A stretch of 64,000 nt of DNA from Streptomyces flavofungini (GTDB taxonomy: Bacteria; Actinomycetota; Actinomycetes; Streptomycetales; Streptomycetaceae): NCBI RefSeq assembly GCF_014650815.1, contig NZ_BMVR01000012.1:124001-188000 (forward strand). Reading direction: 5' to 3'. Positions 50,273 through 59,440 of this stretch are shown here, one piece after another; position 1 is the first letter of the stretch, and each line of letters opens with the position of its first letter. The notes beneath the pieces are model-generated. The model made no database searches and was not told the origin of the DNA. It saw only the letters and a list, made by a program, of their open reading frames with translations. Made by a program: the position numbers and the translations under genes.

Positions 50273-51592
50273 ATGGCGGACCAGCAGCAGGATCCCGGTC
50301 GCGACACATTGGTCACGGGCATGGGATTCGCCCTGCCCGGCCCTGGAGGACTGTGCGCGACTTCCGCGGAATTCCTGGACATCGTCTCCACAGGCGCCTG
50401 TCACGTGGAGAACGACGGCGTCTTCTTCGGTCAAGTACGCACTGATGTCGCGGATGTGAAGGAGCGTTATCCCGAACTTCCCCTCAAGGCCCTGAAGCTC
50501 TATTCCCCGGTGCAGTTGCTCGGCCTCATCTCCATGGCGGAGGCGTGCGGCGACGCCGGACTCGACTGGCGTTCGGGCGCGTTGTCGGAGGCGGCGATCC
50601 TGGCGGCCCGCGACGGCGGTGACTGCTGGTCGGCCCAGTACGCGGACATCCTCAACACCGACCGCGCCAAGGCCACCAAGGACGAGATCAACGAACTCGG
50701 CACCCGGCTCGCCCTCACCGGCATCCCCATGGACGTGGCCAACGTCCAGGTGTCCGTGGTGGCCGGCACCGGCCCCAACTTCACCGTCTCCAACGGCTGT
50801 ACGTCCTCCGCGGTACTGCTCGGCATGGCGCACCGGATGATCGCCGACGGCGAGGTCGAGGTCGCGGTGGTCACCGGCGCCGACGTGTTCGGCCTGGACT
50901 TCCTGCGCCACTACGCCGATCTGCTCGACCGCTACGCCGAGCTGAGCGCCGAAGAGGGCGTCACCGTCGACGCCATGGAGGACGCGGCCCTGGCCATGGG
51001 CGCGCAGATGCGCCCGTACGACAAGAACTCCCCGGGCTCCAACATGGGCAGCGGCTCGATCACGATCGTCGTGGAGAGCCGCGCGCACGCCGAGCGGCGC
51101 GGCGCGGTGCCGTACTCCCGGATGCTGGCGCAGCGCACCCGGCGCAGCCCGCAGCACAGCGCCTTCGCCATCGACCGCGCGGGGACCGGCATGGTCCAGG
51201 CCTCGCGGGACGCCATGGCGGGCATCGTCGAGCCGGACCAGATCGACTACGTCAACGGCGGCGCCGAGGGCGACCGCGTCTTCCACGAGACGGAGTCGAA
51301 CATCGTCCGGAGCCTCTTCGGGGACCGCGCGTCCCGCCTGCCCGTCACCGTGCAGGAGGCCTGTTTCGGACACAACGGCGGGCCGCTCGGCGGCCTCGGC
51401 GTGGCGGCCACGTCGCTGATGATCCAGCGTGACGCGGTGTTCCCGACCGCGGGCTGCGTCGACCCCGACGACGCCTGTCTCTTCGACCCGGTACCGGGCA
51501 GCACCGCCCGGCCGCAGCGCGTCGACCACGCACTGTCCTTCAACTACACCGTCGGCATGGTCAGCAGCGCGATCCTGCTGGGGAAGGCGTGA
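50273..51592 (+). CDS. Ketosynthase lacking the first catalytic His (paralogue B)
   Basis: A 439-residue KS-I/II-like protein with Cys176 (NGCTSSAVLLG) and His367 (FGHNGGPLG). The NAHGT motif reads NGGAE (328-332), so Gly330 replaces the His. It is paralogous over its whole length to the KS at 41473. The two may act together, or each may catalyse a non-decarboxylative step such as ester-bond formation. GGGAG precedes the ATG. Ends in a GTGA overlap with the next gene. Confidence 0.85.
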   Translation: MADQQQDPGRDTLVTGMGFALPGPGGLCATSAEFLDIVSTGACHVENDGVFFGQVRTDVADVKERYPELPLKALKLYSPVQLLGLISMAEACGDAGLDWRSGALSEAAILAARDGGDCWSAQYADILNTDRAKATKDEINELGTRLALTGIPMDVANVQVSVVAGTGPNFTVSNGCTSSAVLLGMAHRMIADGEVEVAVVTGADVFGLDFLRHYADLLDRYAELSAEEGVTVDAMEDAALAMGAQMRPYDKNSPGSNMGSGSITIVVESRAHAERRGAVPYSRMLAQRTRRSPQHSAFAIDRAGTGMVQASRDAMAGIVEPDQIDYVNGGAEGDRVFHETESNIVRSLFGDRASRLPVTVQEACFGHNGGPLGGLGVAATSLMIQRDAVFPTAGCVDPDDACLFDPVPGSTARPQRVDHALSFNYTVGMVSSAILLGKA

Positions 51593-52638
51593 GGGCCGAG
51601 GAGATGGACAAGCACCGCACACGCGCGGCCGTCCTGACGGGCGTCGCCGGACATGTGCCGCCCGGCACGGTCACCAACGCCGACCTCGAGGCCCGGCTCG
51701 ACACGACCGACGAATGGATCCGCAGCCGCACCGGCATCGCCGAGCGGCACATCGTCCCCCCGGGCACCGCCACCCGTGAACTGGCCGTCGAGGCGGGGCG
51801 GCTGGCCCTGAAGTCGGCGGGCCGCGACGGCGTGGACGCCGTCGTCCTCGCGACGGCGACCCCGGACCGCCTCTGCCCGGCCACCGCCCCCGAGGTCGCC
51901 GCGGCGCTCGGGCTCGGCCCCGTCGCCGCGCACGACGTCGCCGCCGTGTGCGCCGGGTTCCTGTACGCCCTGTCGGCCGGGGTCGGGGCGATCGCGGCGG
52001 GCTTCGCCGAGCACGTCCTCGTCATCGGCGCCGAGACGTTCTCCGCCATCGTCGACCCGGAGGACCGGAACACGGCCGTCATCTTCGGCGACGCCGCCGG
52101 TGCCGTCGTGCTGCGCGCGGGCGACCCGGACGAGCCGGGGGCCATCGGCCCGATCCGGCTCGGCAGTGACGGCACGCACAGCGACCTGATCCAGATCCCC
52201 GCGGGCGGCGCCCGGCAGCGGTCCTCCGGCACCGTCCCCGAGGCGGGCGACCACCATCTGCAGATGCAGGGCCGCAAGGTCTACCGGCACGCCAAGGAGC
52301 GCATGACCCAGTCGGCGCTCGACGTCCTGGAGCGCTCCGGCTGGGCCGTCGAGGACGTGGACCGGCTCGCGACCCATCAGGCCAACGCGCGCATCAATGA
52401 AGCCGTCGCCGACGAGCTGGGCATCCCGCGCGACCGGGTCCTGTCCAACATCGAGCGCGTCGGCAACACCGCGGCCGCGTCCCTGCCGCTGCTGCTCGCC
52501 GACTCCGCGGCGGAGGGCAGGCTGCGCCCACGCGACCGGGTACTGCTCGCGGCGTTCGGCGGCGGGCTCGCCTGGGGTGCGGCATCGCTGACGTGGCCGG
52601 ATGTGACGGCCTTCGCGGCGCACACCTATCGCGGGTGA
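51589..52638 (+). CDS. KASIII (FabH-like) condensing enzyme
   Basis: A 349-residue protein closest to standard FabH: TTDEWIRSRTGI (39-50), Cys121 (AAVCAGFLYA), His263 (ATHQAN), Asn293 (VGNTAAAS). It probably starts chains by joining an acyl-CoA to malonyl-ACP, consistent with the ACP gene just downstream. GTG start overlaps the previous TGA (GTGA). Confidence 0.85.
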   Translation: MRAEEMDKHRTRAAVLTGVAGHVPPGTVTNADLEARLDTTDEWIRSRTGIAERHIVPPGTATRELAVEAGRLALKSAGRDGVDAVVLATATPDRLCPATAPEVAAALGLGPVAAHDVAAVCAGFLYALSAGVGAIAAGFAEHVLVIGAETFSAIVDPEDRNTAVIFGDAAGAVVLRAGDPDEPGAIGPIRLGSDGTHSDLIQIPAGGARQRSSGTVPEAGDHHLQMQGRKVYRHAKERMTQSALDVLERSGWAVEDVDRLATHQANARINEAVADELGIPRDRVLSNIERVGNTAAASLPLLLADSAAEGRLRPRDRVLLAAFGGGLAWGAASLTWPDVTAFAAHTYRG

Positions 52639-52698
52639 GGTTCCCCCGGCGCGGGCCCCGCGCCGGTCCCACCGACACTGCGCTCCCTGGAGGAAACG

Positions 52699-52929
52699 GT
52701 GTACGAAACGGTCAAGTCCCTGCTCACCAAGGAATTCGACATCTCCGAGGATCAGATCGCCCCGGAGTCCACGCTGGAGGACCTGGGCCTGGACTCACTC
52801 GCCTCGGTCGAGTTCGCCCTCGCCCTGGAGAAGGGGCTCGGCGTGGAGATCACGGACGACGAAGTGGTCGAGCTGGAGCGGCTCGACAAGATCCTCGAAC
52901 TCGTCGAGCGCCGCAAGCGCGCGTCCTGA
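52699..52929 (+). CDS. Acyl carrier protein
   Basis: A 76-residue ACP with the phosphopantetheine Ser33 in LGLDSLASVEF. The GTG start has GGAGG about 7 bases upstream. It is the only ACP of the cluster and lies in the rightward KS-KASIII-ACP unit. Nonactin clusters manage without an ACP, so its presence points to the pamamycin branch. A strong terminator follows. Confidence 0.9.
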   Translation: MYETVKSLLTKEFDISEDQIAPESTLEDLGLDSLASVEFALALEKGLGVEITDDEVVELERLDKILELVERRKRAS

Positions 52930-52973
52930 CGCAGCCGTGCGCGGGCCCCTGGAAAGAGCCGCGCGCACCAGCG

Positions 52974-53012
52974 CCGGACAGCCGGGGCCCGTGACAGGTC
53001 CCGGCTGTCCGG
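52974..53012. terminator. Bidirectional terminator between ACP and exporter genes
   Basis: CCGGACAGCCGGG and CCCGGCTGTCCGG form a perfect 13-bp stem with a 13-base loop between convergent genes. Confidence 0.85.
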
Positions 53013-53020
53013 TGCTGCGG

Positions 53021-54682
53021 TCAGGAGCGGTCCGCGGACCCGGCCCGGTTCTCGGCGGACTCCCCCGGCGCCTGCTTCACCAGGTCCACGTTCGCCTCGG
53101 GCCCGTCACCGCCGCCCTCGGCCGCCGCGGTGATCCGCCCCGCCGACCGCGGGATGAACAGGAACACGGCGATGGCGACGAGGACGAGCAGGATGCCGGT
53201 GACCAGCGACGTGAACCCGAACGCGGACGCGAACGCCTCGTCGGCCTGCTGCTTCAGCTCCTCCCCCGCCGAGCCCGGCAGCGTCCCGGCGACCCCGATG
53301 GCGTCGGCGAGGCCCTCCCGCGCGGTGTCCATGGACTTCTCGTCCACGCCGGGGACGGAGGTGTCCATCTCCCTGCGGAACAGCGCGGAAGCGACACTGC
53401 CCATGATCGCCACGCTCAGTCCGTTGCCGAGTTCGTAGGAGGTCTCCTCGATGCCCGCGGCGCCGCCCGCGGTATCCGCCTCGGCCGTCGACATGATGGA
53501 GTCCGACGCGGCCGTCATGGCGCAGCCCGCCCCGGCGCCGATGCCCGCGAGGGCGATGGCGAAGACCCAGTACTCGGTGTCGGGCTTGACGTTCATCAGG
53601 ACGAAGAAGGCCCCGCCGATCAGGCCCATCCCGATCATCATGGCGTACCGCGTCCCGTACCTCGGCACGATGACGGACATGATCGGGGCCCCGATCATGG
53701 TGGCGAGGAGCAGCGGCAGCAGCCGCAGACCCGACTCCATCGGCGAGGCGCCGCCGATGAACTGCCAGTGCTGCGTGAGCAACAGCATGAGCCCGCCCAT
53801 GCCGAACATGGCGAGGACCACGCTCACGACCGCCACGGAGAACGCGCGGTTGCGGAACAGCGCCGGGTCGAAGAGCGGATCGGGCACCCGAAGGACCCGG
53901 AGCACCAGGGCGGTGAGCAGCACCAGGCCGAGCACGCCCGTGACGATGGTCTGGGCCTCCAGGCCCTCCGCGCCGCCGTGCTGAATGGCGTACACCAGCG
54001 AGATCAGGCCGGTGACGGAGAGGACCGCGCCAATGGTGTCCCAGCGCGGCGGGTTGGGATGCCGGGACTCCGGCACCAGCGTCACCGCGGCGAACAGCGC
54101 GAAGACCATGATCGGCACATTGATGAGGAAGACCGAGCCCCACCAGAAGTGCTCGATCATGACACCGCCGACCACGGGTCCGACCGCGGCACCGGCCGCG
54201 GACATGGTGGCCCACACGGCGAGCGCCACCGTTCGCTCTTTGCGGTCCGTGAAGACATTGCGAATGATCGACAGCGTCGAGGGCATGATGATCGCGGCGC
54301 CGATGCCGAGCAGCGCGCGGGCCGCGATCAGCATCGCGGGCCCGTTCGCCCAGGCCGCGGTGGCCGACGCGGCACCGAAGACGACGAAGCCCAGGCACAG
54401 GAATCGCTTGCGGCCCAGGCGGTCGCCGAGGGTGCCGCAGCTGATGAGCAGCCCGGCCACGACGAGCGAGTAGACGTCGACGATCCACAGCAACTGCACC
54501 GACGACGGCTCGAGTTCGGTGCTCAGAGTGGGCAGCGCCACGTTCAGCACGGTCAGGTCAAGGGCGACGACCAGGAGGCTCAGCGAGAGGACACCGAGCA
54601 CCGCCCACCGGTTCTTCGCCCCTGGGACCTCGCCGTCCCCACCCTTCCCCCCGCCTCGCCTGTCGCGCACCACGCCATCCAT
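53021..54682 (-). CDS. pamW: DHA2-type MFS exporter (probable product efflux)
   Basis: A 553-residue 14-helix drug/H+ antiporter of the EmrB/QacA group: LDLTVLNVALPTL (motif D1), GTLGDRLGRKR (motif A) and GPVVGGVMIEHFWWGSVFLINVP (motif C). It should export the finished macrodiolide and give self-protection. AAGGAGG precedes the ATG at 54682. Divergent from a TetR gene with a palindromic operator between. The symbol is by cluster analogy. Confidence 0.85.
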   Translation of the reverse strand: MDGVVRDRRGGGKGGDGEVPGAKNRWAVLGVLSLSLLVVALDLTVLNVALPTLSTELEPSSVQLLWIVDVYSLVVAGLLISCGTLGDRLGRKRFLCLGFVVFGAASATAAWANGPAMLIAARALLGIGAAIIMPSTLSIIRNVFTDRKERTVALAVWATMSAAGAAVGPVVGGVMIEHFWWGSVFLINVPIMVFALFAAVTLVPESRHPNPPRWDTIGAVLSVTGLISLVYAIQHGGAEGLEAQTIVTGVLGLVLLTALVLRVLRVPDPLFDPALFRNRAFSVAVVSVVLAMFGMGGLMLLLTQHWQFIGGASPMESGLRLLPLLLATMIGAPIMSVIVPRYGTRYAMMIGMGLIGGAFFVLMNVKPDTEYWVFAIALAGIGAGAGCAMTAASDSIMSTAEADTAGGAAGIEETSYELGNGLSVAIMGSVASALFRREMDTSVPGVDEKSMDTAREGLADAIGVAGTLPGSAGEELKQQADEAFASAFGFTSLVTGILLVLVAIAVFLFIPRSAGRITAAAEGGGDGPEANVDLVKQAPGESAENRAGSADRS

Positions 54683-54736
54683 GGCCGGCCTCCTTCGGGA
54701 TTCCGTCAACTGTGTTCCCGTACGGCATACCATCTA

Positions 54737-54751
54737 TCGTACGACGTACGA
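54737..54751. promoter_or_regulatory. TetR operator palindrome
   Basis: TCGTACGACGTACGA is a perfect 15-bp palindrome around one central base, between the divergent exporter and TetR genes. It overlaps the expected -35 zone of the TetR promoter. Confidence 0.75.
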
Positions 54752-54771
54752 GTCTGCGTTAGCATAGAGAC

Positions 54772-55509
54772 GTGACTGAAACTTCTGGACGAGACACGAA
54801 TCCGAACGCCCCACCTGGCTCGATCTGGTTGCGCGAGCTGAAGCAGCGGCCGGCCAAGCAGCCGCTGAGCCGGGAGCAGATCGTGCGGGGCGCGGTGCGA
54901 CTCCTGGACGAAGGGGGTGTGCGCAACCTGCGCATGCGGCAGCTCGCCGACTCGCTGAACTCGGCGCCGATGTCGCTCTATTGGCATGTGCCGACGAAGG
55001 ACGACCTGCTGGAACTGGCCATCGACGCCGTCTTCCCCGACCCGCCCACGCCGTCCGGCTCGGGGAACTGGCGCGCCGACATCCAGACCTGTGCGACCGA
55101 CCTGTTCGAGGTGCTGCTGCGGCACTCGTGGATGATCGAGCTGATGGGCGGGCACCCTCCGGTGGGACCCCGGGCCCTCGCGCACACCAGCGCCATCATC
55201 CAGATCCTGGAGCAGGCCCGCTTCTCCCCCAGACAACTGGACTCCGCGCTCTCGGCGATCTACTACTACACCGTGGGCGCGGCCCTGTCCGAAGCGTCCT
55301 GGCAGGCCATGGCCCGGCAGAGCGCCGAGAGCGAGGAAGAGTGGGCGAGCCGCCTCGGGCCCTACCTCAGCTCGGCCACGCAGGACCACCCGGCGTCCCT
55401 GGCCGACTACGTCAAGCGCAGCGCCTCCAGCAGCACGGGCCAGCGCTTCCGCGACGGCCTGGAGTGCATGGTGTCCGGCATGGAGCAGATGCGCTCGCTG
55501 AACTCATGA
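54772..55509 (+). CDS. TetR-family regulator of the exporter
   Basis: A 245-residue TetR protein of the TetR_C type: HTH in SREQIVRGAVRLLDEGGVRNLRMRQLADSLNSAPMSLYWHVPTKDDLL region (about 33-80), helical ligand domain after. No ribosome site precedes the GTG, and a TAGCAT hexamer 7 bases upstream suggests leaderless transcription. Likely ligand: the pathway product. Corresponds to one of the two pamamycin regulators. Confidence 0.85.
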   Translation: MTETSGRDTNPNAPPGSIWLRELKQRPAKQPLSREQIVRGAVRLLDEGGVRNLRMRQLADSLNSAPMSLYWHVPTKDDLLELAIDAVFPDPPTPSGSGNWRADIQTCATDLFEVLLRHSWMIELMGGHPPVGPRALAHTSAIIQILEQARFSPRQLDSALSAIYYYTVGAALSEASWQAMARQSAESEEEWASRLGPYLSSATQDHPASLADYVKRSASSSTGQRFRDGLECMVSGMEQMRSLNS

Positions 55510-55688
55510 CCCGCACGGACACCGCCCACGGCCGCCCCACCGAGGAGGCGTTAAGGAAACGTAAATCCGTACATGCTTACGAGGCATGTCTGACACGCTC
55601 CCGAAGCACCACTGGCTGCTGACCCGCACCGGGGTGCCAGCAGCTTCCGACACGCGCCGTATACGGAAACCCCAAAAGGGAAGGCGTC

Positions 55689-56120
55689 ATGAGTGATGTG
55701 GTCGTGCGTGCCGAGTATCGCGAGCCGTACGAGAACGACCCTCGCACCCTGAACATCACCCTGGCCGACCCCCACGGGGGCCCCGAACCCCCCGACGACG
55801 TGAACCAGGTCGAGGAGTTCACCCGCACCCTGGAGTGGGCCCTGTCGCTGCTGCGCACCCTGGAGCGGAACCATCGCGACCGCGTACCCGAGGACGACCT
55901 GAACCGCTTGCACACCCTCGTCCGCGCGCTGGACCAGCGGCTCATTCCCGCCCTGGAGGGCGTCAGGGACGCCGCGGTCCGCCGCTACCGCGAACTCGGC
56001 GGCTCCTACGGGAGCCTGGCCAAGGCGATGGGCGTGCCGCGCTCGACGGCACAGACCCGGTCGACGGCCCTCCTCGGCCGCGAGCCGTCGGCCCACGAGC
56101 GGTGGGCGTCCGGCGAGTGA
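55689..56120 (+). CDS. Small HTH-containing protein of unknown function
   Basis: A 143-residue protein with an acidic, Pro-rich start, a coiled-coil-like middle and a C-terminal helix-turn-helix (YRELGGSYGSLAKAMGVPRSTAQTRSTALLG). Streptomyces carry many such small DNA-binding proteins. AAGGGAAGG-like ribosome site before the ATG. Target unknown; it lies just outside the cluster. Confidence 0.6.
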   Translation: MSDVVVRAEYREPYENDPRTLNITLADPHGGPEPPDDVNQVEEFTRTLEWALSLLRTLERNHRDRVPEDDLNRLHTLVRALDQRLIPALEGVRDAAVRRYRELGGSYGSLAKAMGVPRSTAQTRSTALLGREPSAHERWASGE

Positions 56121-56364
56121 CGCCGCACTCCCACGACGGCGACACCGACTCCTGACTCCTGAGCCCCGAGTCCCGAGTCCCGAGCAGGGGCGTCGCCCGG
56201 AGCAAGTCATACCTCCGCACCGCTCACCAACTCAGCCTTGAACAAGGTGAGTTCGGTGTGCTGCCCGACGAGGGCGCGGTTCCGCCCGAGGGTGACGCCG
56301 TTCATCGATTCCCTGCAGCACCCTCCCCCGCGGCAGCCAGTATGCCGATCACGAGAGGAAGACC

Positions 56365-57003
56365 GTGACCACTGTCTTTGTCCACGGAGTGCCCGAGACC
56401 GCCGAGGTGTGGGATCCCCTGCGGGCCCGTCTGAGCAGGGACTCCGTCGCGCTGCGCCTTCCGGGGTTCGGGGCGCCCGTTCCCGACGGGTTCGCCTCGG
56501 CCAAGGACGAGTACGTGTCGTGGCTCGAACGCGAACTGGCGGCGCTCGACGGCCCCCTGGAACTGGTGGGGCACGACTGGGGCGCCCTGTTGGTGGCCCG
56601 CGTCGCCTCCCGGTCCGTGGTCGGTCTGCGGAGCTGGGCCATCGACGTCGCGGCCGTCCTGCACCCCGACTACGTATGGCACGACGCCGCCCGACTCTGG
56701 CAGACGCCGGAGTCCGGGGAGGCATGGGCGACCGCGACGCTGGCGGAGTCCGACCCCGGCAGCCCCCTCAGCGCCACCGGGCAGCTCGGCGCGGCAGGCG
56801 TGCCCGCCGAACCAGGTGCGGGCGATGGGCGAGCGCTTCGACGCCCCGATGGCGTCGTCCATCCTCGCCCTGTACCGCTCAGCCGTCCCCCATCCGTTCG
56901 CGCACTGGGGCCCCGGCCTGACGTCCCCGGCCACGGCACCGGGCCTGGTCCTCCACCCAACCCGGGACCCGTGCTGGAGAGGTTCTGGTCGGAGCTGGAC
57001 TAG
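56365..57003 (+). pseudogene. Decayed alpha/beta hydrolase
   Basis: The first about 145 residues are a normal hydrolase: VFVHGVPETAEVWDPL and the nucleophile-elbow region LVGHDWGAL. Near 56811 an extra C shifts the frame; the homologous continuation (RAMGERFDAPMASSILALYRSAVPH) runs in frame +2 to about 56970, then the text returns to the first frame as LERFWSELD. A segment that should carry the catalytic His is missing between these. So at least one frameshift and one deletion have occurred, and the product should be inactive. It ends on a CTAG shared with the convergent gene. Confidence 0.75.
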
Positions 57004-58148
57004 GGACGGTTTCGGCACAGTTCCCGGTCCACGAGTGTGCGCATGGCCTCCTGGGTTTCCTTGCCGCCGTCGCTGGTGGTGTACACCGCGGCGGTCCGGG
57101 AGCCGTCCCGGGTGACGCCGCTCCAGGTGTGATGGCCGAGCAGTTCGCCCGGGTGGCCGAAGTAGCTGCCGCCGCAGGACAGCGGGAGTTCGCCCAGGCC
57201 GAGTCCGTACCGCACGCCCAGTTCGGGGGCGTCCTTGGTGGTCGTCATCTCGGCGAGCTGCGCCGGGGCCAGCAGACGGCCGCCGAGCAGGGCACGGTAG
57301 AAGCGGTTCAGGTCGTGCGTGGTGCTGATGATCGAGCCGGAGCCGTGGGCCATGCTCGGGTTGAGCGCCGTGACGTCGATGGCGGTGCCGGTGCCGAACG
57401 CGGCATAGGCCTGGGCGTGCGGGCCGCGGATGGACGGGAATGTGCCGGGCGTACTGGTGCCCCGCAGGCGCAGCGGGCGGATGATCCGGTCGTTCACCTC
57501 CCGTGCCCAACTCCGGCCGGTGACCTCGTGGATGATCATCGCGGCGAGGACGTAGTTGGTGTTGGAGTACGACCAGCCGTCGCCCGGCGGGAACTCGGTA
57601 CCGTCCCGCATCGCGAGGCCCACCAGCTCCCTGGGCGTGTAGGTGCGGAACCGCTCGGCCCGATAGCCGTCCGCGCTCCGCAGCGCGGGGATGTGCGGCA
57701 GGGTGTCGGGGATGCCGCTGGTGTGCTGAAGGAGCTGGCGCACGGTGACCCGGCTGCCGTCGTCGCCGTTGCCCCGGACCACGCCGGGCAGCCATCGCTC
57801 GACGGTGTCCGCCAGCGACATGCGCCCCTCGCCGACGAGCTGCAGCACGACCGTGGCGGTGAAGGTCTTCGTGGCGCTACCGATCCGGAACCTGCCGTTC
57901 GACGGCATCGGCCTGCTCGTGCCCCGCTCGGCCGTCCCGGCGCGCGCCCTGTCCCGTGCGTCCGGTGAGGCCACCTCGGCGGACACGCCCACGGCCCCGG
58001 ATTCATGGATCGCGTCCACCTGCCGTTGGAGCGGATCGGTCTGCTGCGGCTTCGCCGCCGCCGTCAGTCCACTCGCCGCGGCGAGGAGGGCCGCGGCCGA
58101 TCCGGCCAGGCCGAGCAGGACTCGCCGACGCCGTCCTAACGCGTACAT
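57000..58148 (-). CDS. Secreted serine hydrolase (class C beta-lactamase family)
   Basis: A 382-residue exported protein with a signal peptide (about 1-32, ending LTAAAK). Motifs: SATK, YSNTN and a C-terminal GHHTWSG. It is related to the hydrolase at 15907-17040 (shared VVLQLVGEG and RQLLQHTSG). GAGGAAT precedes the ATG. Probably a D,D-peptidase or esterase; substrate unknown. Confidence 0.8.
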   Translation of the reverse strand: MYALGRRRRVLLGLAGSAAALLAAASGLTAAAKPQQTDPLQRQVDAIHESGAVGVSAEVASPDARDRARAGTAERGTSRPMPSNGRFRIGSATKTFTATVVLQLVGEGRMSLADTVERWLPGVVRGNGDDGSRVTVRQLLQHTSGIPDTLPHIPALRSADGYRAERFRTYTPRELVGLAMRDGTEFPPGDGWSYSNTNYVLAAMIIHEVTGRSWAREVNDRIIRPLRLRGTSTPGTFPSIRGPHAQAYAAFGTGTAIDVTALNPSMAHGSGSIISTTHDLNRFYRALLGGRLLAPAQLAEMTTTKDAPELGVRYGLGLGELPLSCGGSYFGHPGELLGHHTWSGVTRDGSRTAAVYTTSDGGKETQEAMRTLVDRELCRNRP

Positions 58149-58480
58149 GTGATTCCTCTTCTGTTCCGGTCGTCTGCGCGTGCGGGGGCCGCCCCGGCCG
58201 TGGGCAGCGGCTGTTTCGCGCCTGGATCCGTGGCCGTGACCATCCCACCAGCCGAGGGGGGACCGGCCCATCCGGCTTTCCCCCTCCCTACCGGTGCGCT
58301 GTCCTCAGTGCGGTGCCGGGGGTTAGCCCCCTTCGGGGACATCGAGGCCCCCGGCCCGCCCCGGCCAGCGAGTTCCGGCAAACCGCACGCGGCGCCGACC
58401 GCCCCGTCCCATAACCTCATGCCTGGAGACGTCAGAGGGCACGTGCGTCCGCTGTCACGTGCATCCACGCTGAGGAGGCG
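58149..58480. other. 332-bp divergent intergenic region
   Basis: Separates the leftward serine hydrolase from the rightward EEP-family gene; promoters for both should be here. I see no gene, repeat array or convincing operator. GAGGAGGCG precedes the next start. Confidence 0.5.
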
Positions 58481-59329
58481 ATGGTGCTCGGAAGGGCCAC
58501 CCGGTTGCTCGCAGGCGCCATGACCCTGGCCTGCCTGGTGCTCATCGGCCCCAGCACACCCAGCGGCGCTCACTTCGCCGCGTCGCCGCCCGTCGAACCG
58601 GTCCGGGATGTCGTACCGAACCGGGTCATGACGTGGAACATCTGCAACCCCTGCGGCGACGAGAACAACGTCGGCCGGGCGGCGGAGATCGCCACGTACG
58701 CGCCGCAGGTCATCGGCATGCAGGAAGCGTGCGTGCGTGACGTCGAGCGGATCCGGGACTATCTGGAGCAGCTGCACGGGCTCGTCTACCACGTCGAGTA
58801 CGGGTCGGTGCTGCGGAACCGGAGCCGTTGTGGCGGGTGGCCGTGGAGCCCCGGGGGCTTCGGTCAGGCGATCCTCTCGGCGGCGCCGATGACGGACCGC
58901 GTGAGCGTGGAGTATCCCGACGGCGGTTCCGAGAACCGTGGGTACATGGCCGTCACCACCCTGGTGGGCGGCCGGCCCGTCCGGGTCTTCAACACGCACC
59001 TCGCCCAACGGCAGCAGGAAGAGATCCGGGCAGGCCAGGTCGGCGTCCTCGCCAAAGCCGTCGCCCGGCACGACCGCGCCATCGTTCTCGGCGACTTCAA
59101 CGCCATGCCGGACGCCCCCGAACTCACCCGGATGTGGGCGCGGGCCAAGGACGCGGACCCGCAGTGCCGCCCCTCCCCCGCCGGGACCGGCGTCTGCGAG
59201 CCGACCACCGACTGGCAGCTCAAGTTCGACTACGTCTTCCTGCGGAACATCGACTCGCGCGATCAGGGTGTGCACCCCAGCCCGTACTCGGACCACCACC
59301 CGGTGCACGCCGACGTGGACCTGACGTAG
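58481..59329 (+). CDS. Secreted endonuclease/exonuclease/phosphatase-family protein
   Basis: A 282-residue exported protein: signal peptide (1-30), then VMTWNICNPCG, VIGMQEACV (metal Glu), VFNTHLA, VLGDFNAMP and SDHHPVHADV, the complete EEP metal-site series. Members include extracellular nucleases and sphingomyelinase-like phosphodiesterases. Several Cys residues may form disulfides. Substrate unknown. Confidence 0.8.
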   Translation: MVLGRATRLLAGAMTLACLVLIGPSTPSGAHFAASPPVEPVRDVVPNRVMTWNICNPCGDENNVGRAAEIATYAPQVIGMQEACVRDVERIRDYLEQLHGLVYHVEYGSVLRNRSRCGGWPWSPGGFGQAILSAAPMTDRVSVEYPDGGSENRGYMAVTTLVGGRPVRVFNTHLAQRQQEEIRAGQVGVLAKAVARHDRAIVLGDFNAMPDAPELTRMWARAKDADPQCRPSPAGTGVCEPTTDWQLKFDYVFLRNIDSRDQGVHPSPYSDHHPVHADVDLT

Positions 59330-59440
59330 TGGCTGCTTCTCGCATTGCTCGCGTCCGCCGACTCCCCAGCGGGCGCGAGACTCCGTATCGTTCGCCTGTG
59401 CACATGATCTGACCGACCCGAGGCGAGTCTGGGAGGACGC

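Noticed and set aside
57000..57003. CTAG shared by two convergent stop codons as an IS scar
   Set aside because: The palindrome alone explains both stops; no inverted repeats or duplicated flank are seen.
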